Assembly (NCBI GenBank): GCA_009781955.1 | Contig: WQUT01000034.1 | Coordinates: 1 to 25,180 of the forward strand | DNA length: 25,180 nucleotides | Origin: Pseudomonadota bacterium | GTDB lineage: Bacteria > Pseudomonadota > Alphaproteobacteria > Rs-D84 | Direction: 5' to 3' | Shown: piece by piece, positions 13,914-21,800 of the stretch | Layout: each line of letters starts with the position of its first letter | Position numbering within the stretch: the first letter of the stretch is position 1 | The notes under the pieces: generated by a model | The model's database searches: none | What the model was told of the DNA's origin: nothing | What the model saw: the letters and a program-made list of their open reading frames with translations, nothing else | Made by a program: the position numbers and the translations under genes

Positions 13914-14369
13914 TTATTTCACCCCCGATGATCCGAAACCCCGCGCGCCGCGGTCCGTTTCGTTCAACGCTTCCACAAATTCTATATGCGGTTTTTCTAT
14001 TCTTTGCACCACTAGTTGCGCTATGCGGTCTCCAAATTCTATTTTTATAGGTTTGTCCGACAAATTGGTCAAACATACTTTGCCCGTTCCGGTGTAAGAA
14101 TGGTCAATCGTTCCGTAATGACACAACACCCCCTTGGCGGATAGGCCAGAGCGCGGGCGGATCAGCCATTCTACCAAATCGTCGTCATTGACTATCTGCA
14201 AGCGAATGCCGGAACTGATAAGTCTTGTCTCGCCGGGGTTCAGGGTTACAGAATCCTCTGCGCACCGCATGTCAATTCCGGAATCGCCGGCGCCCCAGGC
14301 CAGTTTCTTGTCGCTGTCCAGATACGCCGCGCGGACTTTGTCATTTTCAAAAACTATGTTCAGCTTCAT
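13914..14369 (-). CDS. dut: Deoxyuridine 5'-triphosphate nucleotidohydrolase (dUTPase)
   Basis: Trimeric dUTPase: hydrolyses dUTP to dUMP and pyrophosphate, preventing uracil incorporation and feeding dTMP synthesis. It is 151 aa, normal length. All five motifs are present: GDSGIDMR (28-35), RPRSGLSAKG (71-80), GTIDHSYTG (86-94; Asp89 and Tyr92 in the active site), GDRIAQLVV (113-121) and the C-terminal lid RGARGFGSSG (140-149). Start ATG 14369, preceded by a G-rich GGGTGGGGG. An in-frame extension upstream to 14477 would overlap the nrdJ end and the hairpin, and is rejected. It sits 77 bases after nrdJ, which makes the ribonucleotides it helps police. Confidence 0.96.
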   Translation of the reverse strand: MKLNIVFENDKVRAAYLDSDKKLAWGAGDSGIDMRCAEDSVTLNPGETRLISSGIRLQIVNDDDLVEWLIRPRSGLSAKGVLCHYGTIDHSYTGTGKVCLTNLSDKPIKIEFGDRIAQLVVQRIEKPHIEFVEALNETDRGARGFGSSGVK

Positions 14370-14410
14370 GCCCCCACCCAAGATTTTCCGGGCGGCACCG
14401 CCGCCAATAA

Positions 14411-14448
14411 AGTCTATCCCGCCCCAGCAAGCGGGGGCGGGATAAACT
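14411..14448. repeat. GC-rich hairpin between nrdJ and dut
   Basis: TATCCCGCCCC (14415-14425) pairs with GGGGCGGGATA (14434-14444) around an 8-base loop; after a mismatch AGT/ACT extend the stem. It touches the nrdJ stop. There is no T-run on the minus strand, so it is more likely an mRNA-processing or attenuating structure, or a REP-like element, than a terminator. Confidence 0.7.
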
Positions 14449-16318
14449 ATACTATTTCGCAAGCGCCGCCCTGGCATGCCGCCGCTGCCTCATACTTTAC
14501 AAAATTCTTGTCCTCTATAATCGTGTCAAATTCAAAGCGATAGTGCTTGTCCGCGAATTCTTTGTATATTTCCTCGTTCGTATCTTCAAAAGGCGCCTGT
14601 TCATAGCTGGAGTCGGAATAGGGCAAAAGGGATATTCCGGTGTAATCGTCGCGGTTTTCCCACATCCATTCGCGGACCTCGTCCCATTCGTGATTCTTGA
14701 CGTTGCAGGTGCATGACACGTTGTTGTAATTCTCGCCGCGGATGTGGCCCGGCTTTACCCAATGCTCAAACACATATTTCACGCGTTCCAGGAATTCCAG
14801 CGCGGTTTCATTCCGCCGCGTCACGGCGCCTTCGGGCGCGCGGATTACCAATGATATTACGGCGTCGGTGTCTTTGCGCTTGTCATTTTCTATCAGGTCC
14901 GGGAAATTCTCGGCCATGTATTTATACATGGGTTCCACCTTGTTCACGCGGATGCGGCGGATGTAATGCTTGGCATGCCACGGATGAATTCCGGACGATG
15001 TGCCGAGAACGGGCGCGCCGGTTCCGTCCGGCTTTACATTGGTCAATCTGTCGGCCGCCTTGATGCCGATGATTTTCGCAACATGCTCGTTCGCTTTCTT
15101 TACATGTTCCACGGCCTCTTCAAAATTCAGCTTTGTTATATCTGGATGCGACGCGATGCCGGTGATGGACACGCCGATCAGCGCCATGTCTTCCGCGTTT
15201 TCTTTCCATTTCGGGTCAATATACAGAAAGTCCGTGAATCCGGCCTGGAGCGTTCCGATGACGGACGCATAATACGCGCGCTCGTTAAAATCCTCTTGGG
15301 ATTCAACAGTTCCAAGGTTAACGGACGTCAGGTTGCAGAATCCGTGGCTGGGCATAGAAATTTCGCAGCAGGGGTTCACCATCCATTCGTCGGAATTGGT
15401 CCATACGATTCCCGGCTCGCCGCAGCCGGACTTTTCGCATTGGGTGAATATCTTGTCAAATTCCTCGCGCGTTGTTGTCGTGCGGTCAAACTGGACGGAA
15501 TTGTTGGAATTTCCGCGCTGGGGGTTTTCTTTCCACCATTCGCCTTCCTTGGCGTGCAGCATCAGCTCGTCGTCTTTATCAAACAAGGTTATCAGCGCGC
15601 TGCGCCGTATTCCGCCGGACAGCACAGAATCCGCCTCCCAACAGCACATGTCAAAGCAATTCAACGATGTCAGACGCAGGTCGTTCGCGGCGATTTTATT
15701 GTCCAGCAGCCGTTTTATATTGGAAAGCATTTTGCCCAAAGGCTCTGGCCCCGGGGCGTAACACAGCGAAGTTCTGATGAGCGAGCCTTTCGGACGTATG
15801 GTGGACAGGTCAAATTCTATATCGTCGCCGGTCACGAAACTGGCGTGCAAAAGCTCGCGCAGGCAATCCGCCCAACCCTCGATAGAATCTTCGGGCTGGA
15901 ATTTGATTTTCTTGCCGTTTTTTTGTTTTAATGACGGCAGTTTGGATATAAAATTATGCCGCACGGAAATTCCGACCCCGCATCCGCAGAGCAGCAAATA
16001 TTGCAGGTCCACAAACGCGCGCAAGGAATCCAGTCCGATCGCGGTGCAGTTATACAGCTTTGCGTTGTTCCTTAAAATCGCCTCGCCGCCGAATTGCAGG
16101 CTGCGGCCACTCGGCAAAATCTTTTTATCCGTAACAAATTCATATGCGCGCTCTATTATCGGGGCGGCCGCCGGTATATGGGCGTATTTGGCCAGATGCT
16201 GGTCCTTGTTCCTCTGCACGGTTTCGGCCCATGTTTCGCGGCGCTTTAAGTCCGGCAAATAGCGGGAATACTTCATGTAATAAACCAAATCCGACAATAA
16301 TTTCAAAGACTCGTTCAT
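14447..16318 (-). CDS. nrdJ: Adenosylcobalamin-dependent (class II) ribonucleoside-triphosphate reductase
   Basis: Reduces ribonucleotides to deoxyribonucleotides with a cobalamin-generated thiyl radical; oxygen-independent; cytosolic. It is 623 aa and of the monomeric Lactobacillus RTPR type, shorter than that 739-aa enzyme. The N terminus KYSRYLPDLKRRETW is typical. Catalytic residues align by spacing: Cys91 (YNCTAIG) and Cys328 (GFCNLT) as the reducing pair, Cys317 as the radical site and Glu319 in NPCCEIS. The C-terminal CQGGAC pair (Cys615, Cys620) is the thioredoxin-reloaded dithiol. Start ATG 16318 was chosen because upstream sequence is low-complexity intergenic repeat; its SD is weak (GAG). 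It is followed by dut and pduO and controlled by a promoter with NrdR-like boxes. Confidence 0.95.
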   Translation of the reverse strand: MNESLKLLSDLVYYMKYSRYLPDLKRRETWAETVQRNKDQHLAKYAHIPAAAPIIERAYEFVTDKKILPSGRSLQFGGEAILRNNAKLYNCTAIGLDSLRAFVDLQYLLLCGCGVGISVRHNFISKLPSLKQKNGKKIKFQPEDSIEGWADCLRELLHASFVTGDDIEFDLSTIRPKGSLIRTSLCYAPGPEPLGKMLSNIKRLLDNKIAANDLRLTSLNCFDMCCWEADSVLSGGIRRSALITLFDKDDELMLHAKEGEWWKENPQRGNSNNSVQFDRTTTTREEFDKIFTQCEKSGCGEPGIVWTNSDEWMVNPCCEISMPSHGFCNLTSVNLGTVESQEDFNERAYYASVIGTLQAGFTDFLYIDPKWKENAEDMALIGVSITGIASHPDITKLNFEEAVEHVKKANEHVAKIIGIKAADRLTNVKPDGTGAPVLGTSSGIHPWHAKHYIRRIRVNKVEPMYKYMAENFPDLIENDKRKDTDAVISLVIRAPEGAVTRRNETALEFLERVKYVFEHWVKPGHIRGENYNNVSCTCNVKNHEWDEVREWMWENRDDYTGISLLPYSDSSYEQAPFEDTNEEIYKEFADKHYRFEFDTIIEDKNFVKYEAAAACQGGACEIV

Positions 16319-16342
16319 AATCAAACTCTTGGCAATAATGCG

Positions 16343-16404
16343 ATTTAAGATTGCGGATTTATGATTTAATAATCTTAAAATCCCTATAATCATAAATCTT
16401 AAAT
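16343..16404. repeat. AT-rich word repeat in the nrdJ leader with alternative pairings
   Basis: GATTTATGATT (16356-16366) pairs perfectly with AATCATAAATC (16388-16398). ATTTAAGATT (16343-16352) can pair either with AATCTTAAA (16370-16378) or with AATCTTAAAT (16395-16404), and these options exclude one another. It lies 25 to 86 bases upstream of the nrdJ start. Confidence 0.65.
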
Positions 16405-16441
16405 TTATACGGTTCGCCACCTTGGTTGGTTTAATAAAAAT

Positions 16442-16509
16442 CAATAGGTAGTGGCTAATTCTGCTTTTCTGCCACAATATATAGTATTTTAGTTCCTTTT
16501 GCGTGTAAA
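16442..16509 (-). promoter_or_regulatory. nrdJ promoter with two NrdR-like boxes
   Basis: Minus strand: -35 TTTACA (16509-16504), a 17-base spacer and -10 TACTAT (16486-16481). A near-consensus NrdR box core CTATATATTG (16484-16475) overlaps the -10. A weaker second copy CTACCTATTG (16451-16442) starts 33 bases away, about three helical turns, the usual arrangement for this ATP/dATP-sensing repressor. Predicted start is near 16474. Confidence 0.65.
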
Positions 16510-16740
16510 AAATTTTATGAATCGTGCAAATTAGCTATTGATTTTCTGAAATGCGCAGATTTCAGGCCTTTCTTAATCTGGTGATTCGGATAAAATTAGG
16601 ACAAAATTCCATATAGTGATTCGTTATATTTGACAAGGATTTATGTTTCCGACACTTTTGGCCCTTGCCGACAGATTCGGACTTGCGGACTGGCCGCAAA
16701 ACGTGTAAAGTTGGCGGGCAAATAAATGGCGATGTTAACA
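16510..16740. other. Intergenic stretch without recognised gene
   Basis: Together with the neighbouring sites this fills the 616-base gap between divergent nrdJ and trxB. A 92-aa open frame on the minus strand (16562-16840) is mostly repeat-encoded and has no family features. I see no tRNA, riboswitch or terminator in it. Confidence 0.5.
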
Positions 16741-16912
16741 GGTAAATGTAAAATGTGAAATGTAAAATGTTAAATGGAAAATGGAATGGGTCGGCTTTGC
16801 CGACAAGCCAAATAATTAGAATTGTGAGCAAAGCGAACACATTCCATTTACCATTTTACATTTACCATTTTACATTTTCCTTTTCACATTTTACATCTGC
16901 CATTTCACATCA
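16741..16912. repeat. AAATGTAAAATG word-repeat inverted element upstream of trxB
   Basis: The left arm (16741-16789) is made of AAATGTAAAATG and AAATGGAAAATGG words. The right arm (16839-16912) consists of their complements, CATTTTACATTTACC and similar. The centre holds a small hairpin GTCGGC-TTT-GCCGAC (16790-16804). The right arm supplies TTTACA (16890-16895), which with TATATA (16913-16918) at 17 bases could act as the trxB promoter. Confidence 0.7.
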
Positions 16913-16934
16913 TATATAGATAACGGAGTTTTTT

Positions 16935-17867
16935 ATGCATGACATTATTATTTTGGGTTCCGGGCCGGCGGGGCTGACCGCGGCGCTATACGGCGCGCGC
17001 GGCGCAAAGAAGACGCTGGTGCTGGGCGGCGATCAATTGGGCGGCCAGATGGCGACAATTCATTCGCTGGAAAACTATCCGGGAACGCCGGCGGTCAACG
17101 GCGCGGAATTGGCGGAAGTTATGAAAAAGCAGGCCGAGGCATTCGGCGCGGAATTCATTTTCGCCGAAGCGGGAAAAATAGAAATCCGCGAACCGAAAGC
17201 TGAAAGCGAGGGTTCGGTTCCCGGCCCCAGGTTTTCGGTTGTTGATAAAAACGGCAAAGAATACGAATCGCGCAGCGTTATAATCGCGACCGGCGCGAAA
17301 CCGCGGCCCTTGGCCGTGACCGGCATTCGCGAATTCATGGGGCGCGGCGTGTCGTATTGCGCGACATGCGACGGATTTTTTTATTCCGGCAAAGACGTTA
17401 TCGTCGTCGGCGGCGGGAATGCGGCGCTGAACGACGCGCTGTATCTGGCGGATCTTGCGCGGTCGGTAAAGATTCTTTACCGCAAGGACAGATTTTCGCG
17501 GGGCGAGCAGGTTCTGGTTGACCGCGTCAATGCCAAAGAAAACATACGCGTTATGTTTAATACGGAAGTGGCGGAGGTTGGCGGCGGCGCCGCAGGCGTT
17601 GAATATGCCGTCACCGCCGCGGGCGAAAAGATTCCCGTTGACGGCGTGTTCATAGCCATAGGGCACGAGGCCAATACCGATTATCTGTCCGAAGATATAA
17701 AGCGCGACAATATGGGGCGGCTGAGCCCGGCGGCGCTGCCGGCCGGACTGTTTGTCGCAGGCGACGTGCAGTCGGATCTGAAGATGCAGGTTGCGACGGC
17801 CGTCGGCGCGGGATGCGCCGCCGCGATGGACGCGATTGTTTTCTTGAATAAGGCGGTCAGCGGATAA
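16935..17867 (+). CDS. trxB: Thioredoxin reductase (NADPH)
   Basis: FAD-dependent enzyme that passes electrons from NADPH to thioredoxin, which in turn re-reduces ribonucleotide reductase. It is 310 aa. FAD-binding GSGPAGLTAALYGAR is at 8-22, the redox pair CATC at 142-145, the NADPH fold VVGGGNAALNDALYLA at 157-172, and the C-terminal FAD site AGDVQS near 272. The NADPH-phosphate loop reads YRKDRFSRG instead of the common HRRDxFRA. Residues about 86-97 (PKAESEGSVPG) look like an insertion relative to E. coli TrxB and are encoded by palindromic DNA. GGAG (16925-16928) precedes ATG 16935. Divergent from nrdJ, with a matching function. Confidence 0.95.
   Translation: MHDIIILGSGPAGLTAALYGARGAKKTLVLGGDQLGGQMATIHSLENYPGTPAVNGAELAEVMKKQAEAFGAEFIFAEAGKIEIREPKAESEGSVPGPRFSVVDKNGKEYESRSVIIATGAKPRPLAVTGIREFMGRGVSYCATCDGFFYSGKDVIVVGGGNAALNDALYLADLARSVKILYRKDRFSRGEQVLVDRVNAKENIRVMFNTEVAEVGGGAAGVEYAVTAAGEKIPVDGVFIAIGHEANTDYLSEDIKRDNMGRLSPAALPAGLFVAGDVQSDLKMQVATAVGAGCAAAMDAIVFLNKAVSG
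17191..17240. repeat. Possible palindromic insertion inside trxB
   Basis: AACCGAA (17191-17197) can pair with TTCGGTT (17213-17219) or with TTTTCGGTT at 17232-17240. The DNA encodes the extra residues between the FAD-domain beta strands (IREPKAESEGSVPGPRF). Weaker than the typA cases. Confidence 0.45.
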
Positions 17868-17901
17868 TGGTCAAAAAAACAGAGAACAGGAATCAAATCA
17901 G

Positions 17902-17926
17902 AATGCGCCTTTCCGGGCGCATTTTT
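17902..17926 (+). terminator. Intrinsic terminator after trxB
   Basis: AATGCGCC (17902-17909) pairs with GGCGCATT (17916-17923) around a 6-base loop, followed by TTTATT. It lies 35 bases after the trxB stop. Confidence 0.8.
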
Positions 17927-17987
17927 ATTGCGCCGGACATTTTCTATTTTTTACTTAAATTTTTCACTTTTTTTATTTTCCTATTTC

Positions 17988-17996
17988 TGTTAAAAT
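17988..17996 (+). promoter_or_regulatory. Extended -10 promoter for the beta-barrel gene
   Basis: TGT followed by TAAAAT (17991-17996) after a very T-rich stretch (17940-17987); no clear -35. The predicted start near 18003 leaves a very short leader that still contains the SD GGGAGA (18005-18010). Confidence 0.4.
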
Positions 17997-18015
17997 GGGT
18001 CAACGGGAGATAAGC

Positions 18016-18852
18016 ATGATTCTCAAAAAAGCTTGTATTTTATTGGCCTTTGCGCCTTTTTGCATTAACGCGTTCGCCGCTGCCGGCACTGGTGCGCCGC
18101 CGCCTTCGGGGTATTATCCGCCGGCGAACTTCCCAAGAAACCCCGCCGGATATTATTCTTCTTTGCCGGTCGTGCCGAAAGATTCCGGCGACGTATATTA
18201 TGTCCGCGCGGACAAGTCAAGTTTCGCATACACAAACACCGGACCGGTGTTTATTCCCAGATGGTATGTCGGCGCCAGCGTATTTGCAAACTTCGCAATG
18301 TTTGAAAGCAAGCATTTGACCAACGGCGTTTTTGACGCGTCCGATCCCTACTCGGTTGATAAGTTCAATGTATGGCAATTGGGCGGATTTGTATCCGCCG
18401 GACAAAAATTTCATCCGAATTGGCGGATAGAGGGCGAACTGGGCTGGTTCGGAAAATATTCTGAATCGCAGTTCGGCGTGGATTTCAGCATACACACGCC
18501 TTATATAGTCGCCAATGGAATATATGATACGAACATAGGCAATTACGGCGGGATGTATTTTGGCCTGGGGCTGGGCGCCGCGTTCCCGACAACGTTCGTG
18601 GACTCTTGGCGCTTTTCATCCGGACCGAAAACAAAGACAGAGCTTTCGCCTATGATCGGCCTGATGGCCGGGTGGCAGTATCCGATCGCCAACAGCCTTT
18701 ATCTTGACGCGCGCTATCGCATATCGGGATATTGGGGAACCGATCATACAGAGCAATGGATCAGCACAAGCAATGTGCAATACGATTTCACAAACAAAAC
18801 CGGCCTTGTTCTGAACAACACCATATCGCTTGGCGTCAGATACGAATTCTGA
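18016..18852 (+). CDS. Outer-membrane beta-barrel protein (porin-like)
   Basis: 278-aa exported protein. Start ATG 18016 is favoured over an in-frame start at 17995 because it directly follows GGGAGA and gives a clean signal peptide (MILKKACILLAFAPFCINAFA). A Pro/Gly/Tyr-rich N-terminal part (PPPSGYYPPANFPRNPAGYY) is followed by alternating hydrophobic/aromatic strands (WYVGASVFANFAMF, WRIEGELGWFGKY, GGMYFGLGLGAAF, SLYLDARYRISGYWG). The C terminus ISLGVRYEF has the terminal Phe used by the BAM machinery. It resembles the small OmpA/OmpW/Opa-type barrels, but the family cannot be fixed. It lies 29 bases upstream of the collagen-like gene and may be co-expressed or help display it; that is inference. 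Confidence 0.85.
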   Translation: MILKKACILLAFAPFCINAFAAAGTGAPPPSGYYPPANFPRNPAGYYSSLPVVPKDSGDVYYVRADKSSFAYTNTGPVFIPRWYVGASVFANFAMFESKHLTNGVFDASDPYSVDKFNVWQLGGFVSAGQKFHPNWRIEGELGWFGKYSESQFGVDFSIHTPYIVANGIYDTNIGNYGGMYFGLGLGAAFPTTFVDSWRFSSGPKTKTELSPMIGLMAGWQYPIANSLYLDARYRISGYWGTDHTEQWISTSNVQYDFTNKTGLVLNNTISLGVRYEF

Positions 18853-18881
18853 TCGGCTGAAAAAGATAAGAGAGAGAATCA

Positions 18882-21800
18882 ATGACTCTGAGAAAAAATT
18901 TTTACGGTATAAAAAAGTGCGGGGCAAGCCTTTGCGCAATGCTGGCCGTGCTGGGCTTTGCAGGCTCGGGCGCGTCGGCGGCTTCCACCGTCCGCGTTGC
19001 CTCGGCCGCGCCGACGACAGGCGCGAGCATAGCCGGCGGGGCCGCTGCTGCCGCCCCAATTCGCACTTCCTCTCTTAATGTGGCGAACCAGCGTTTGTCC
19101 ATCGGGCCGTATCTTGACGCCAAATCCAACCAGCTGACCGGAAATACCGGCGGCGGTTCCTCCATCAAGGTGCCGGGAACCGGAGGCGTCGCCGGCGGCG
19201 ACAATGTAAATTTGTCCGGACTGGCCACCAAGGCGGAGTTGGATGCGCTGGCCGCCATCGTGGACGCTTTGCGCGGTTCCGTTGACGCATTGGATTTCAG
19301 CAACTATTATAATATCCCCCAGGTTGACACGATCGCCGCCGGGAAACAAGATGCCTTGACCGCCGGCACCGGCATAACGATAGTGGGCAATGTGATTTCC
19401 GCAACCGGCGCGGGGGGCGAGCCCATAGAAATGCGCGCCGATCCCGTTACCGGATATATACAATGGAAAACGGCCAGCGCCGCCACATGGAACAATATAA
19501 TCAGCATCGCGGCCCTACAGGGCACGCCCGGCGCGGACGGCGTGACGCCGGCATTGCGGGTCAGCGGCGGCGAAGTGCAATACAGCAGTGACAACGGCGC
19601 AACGTGGAATAGCTTGATTTCAATATCGGCCTTGACCGGTCCCGCGGGGCCCGCGGGCGCGAATGGCACGCCCGGATTGTCCGCGTTTGAAATCGCGCAA
19701 TTGAACGGATTTACCGGAACGGCCCAAGATTGGCTGGCCTCTATGAAAGGCGATACCGGCGCGCCCGGATTGTCCGCATACGATATTGCGGTGCTGAACG
19801 GATTTGTCGGGACAGAGTCCCAGTGGCTGGCGACCGTCCAAGGCGTCCCGGGACCAAAGGGCGACAAAGGTGATCCGGGAACCCCCGGCGCGGCCGGCGC
19901 GGCCGGATTGTCCGCGTTTGAAATCGCGCAGTTGAACGGATTTCTGGGCACGCAGCAAGATTGGCTGACTTCCATAAAGGGCGATACCGGCGCAACGGGC
20001 GCCCAAGGATTGTCCGCGTATGATATTGCGGTGCTGAACGGATTTGTCGGGACAGAGTCCCAGTGGCTGGCATCCGTCCAAGGCGCGCCCGGACCAAAGG
20101 GCGACCAAGGCGATACCGGCCCGGCCGGCGCGGCGCCGACGTTCCAGGTCAGCGGCGGCCAGGTTCAATACAGCACCGATGGCGGAACGACATGGAATAA
20201 TCTGGTATCTGTCGCGTCATTGACCGGTCCGACCGGCCCGGCCGGGGCGGACGGTGCGACACCGACATTCCAGGTCAGCGGCGGCGAAGTTCAATACAGC
20301 GCCGATGGCGGAACGACATGGAATAATCTGATCTCTGTATCTTCATTGACCGGTCCCGCCGGGCCGGCGGGCGCGGCCGGCGCGGCCGGATTGTCCGCGT
20401 TTGAAATCGCGCAGTTGAACGGATTTCTGGGCACGCAGCAAGATTGGCTGACTTCCATAAAAGGCGATACCGGCGCAACGGGCGCCCAAGGATTATCCGC
20501 ATATGATATTGCGGTGCTGAATGGATTTGTTGGGACAGAGGCTGAATGGATTGCGTCTGTCCAAGGCGTCCCCGGGCCAAAGGGCGACCAAGGCGATACC
20601 GGGCCTGCGGGTCCGCAAGGTCCCGCGGGCATGCCGCCAGAATTGCAGGTCAGCGGCGGCCAGGTTCAATACAGCACCGATGGCGGAACGACATGGAATA
20701 ATCTGGTATCTGTCGCGTCATTGACCGGTCCGGCGGGCGCGGACGGCGCTGTCGGTCCCCAAGGACCCCAGGGTCCGGCCGGCGCGGCGCCGACATTCCA
20801 GATCAGCGGCGGCGAGATGCAATATAGCACCGATGGCGGAACAACATGGAATAATCTGATTTCTGTATCATCTTTGACTGGCCCGGCGGGCGCTGACGGC
20901 GCAACCGGTCCCGCTGGTCCGACCGGCCCGGCCGGCGCGACGCCGACATTCCAGGTCAGCGGCGGCGAGGTTCAATACAGCACCGACGGCGGAACGACAT
21001 GGAATAATCTGGTATCTGTCGCGTCATTGGCGGGCCCCACTGGTCCCGCCGGGGCGGATGGCGCAACGCCGACGTTCCAGGTCAGCGGCGGCGAGGTTCA
21101 ATACAGCACCGACGGCGGAACGACATGGAATAATCTGATCTCTGTATCTTCATTGACCGGTCCGGCGGGCGCTGACGGCGCAACGGGCGCAACCGGCCCC
21201 GCCGGTCCCCAGGGCCCCGCGGGCGTAACCCCAACTTTGCAGGTCAGCGGCGGCGAAGTGCAATACAGCACCGACGGCGGAACAACATGGAATAATTTGA
21301 TTTCCGTATCGTCTTTGACCGGCCCCGCGGGTGCGGACGGCGCTGTGGGTCCCCAAGGTCCCGCCGGCGCGACACCGACGTTCCAAATAAGCAATGGTGA
21401 GTTTCAATACAGCACTGATGGCGGAACAACGTGGAATACCCTGACAACAGTTGCATCATTGACCGGCCCCGCGGGCGCGGATGGCGCAACCGGTCCCGCT
21501 GGTCCGACCGGCCCCGCCGGCGCGACGCCGACGTTCCAGGTCAGCGGCGGCCAGGTTCAATACAGCACTGACGGCGGAACAAATTGGAATAATCTGGTAT
21601 CTGTCGCATCCTTGACCGGTCCGGCCGGCGCGGATGGAAAATCGGTTAGTATCCGCGTGGACAATGGAATTTTGCAGTATCAGCTCGCCGGGGATGCGTC
21701 CTGGACGGATTTGATTGACTTGGCCAGCGTCGGCGCGGCCCAGGTAAACGCGGACTGGAACGCGGCCAGCGGAATGGCGCAGATTTTGAACAAGCCCACA

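Noticed and set aside
13822..14076. N-terminal extension of the adenosyltransferase frame
   Set aside because: It would overlap dut and translate the intergenic GTCGTTGGTC repeat; ATG 13821 gives the family-standard start with an SD.
14370..14477. N-terminal extension of the dUTPase frame
   Set aside because: It covers the hairpin and overlaps the end of nrdJ; ATG 14369 gives the normal 151-aa dUTPase.
16562..16840. 92-aa minus-strand open frame in the nrdJ-trxB gap
   Set aside because: Most of it is encoded by the AAATGTAAAATG word repeat and hydrophobic by composition only; no SD or family features.
13834..16912. CRISPR-like look of the short-word repeats
   Set aside because: Words are 7-12 bases, permuted and without regular unique spacers; no cas genes nearby.
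16319..16934. Cobalamin riboswitch upstream of nrdJ
   Set aside because: No convincing B12-box or long conserved riboswitch architecture was seen; the short GCCACT in the leader lacks the rest of the motif.
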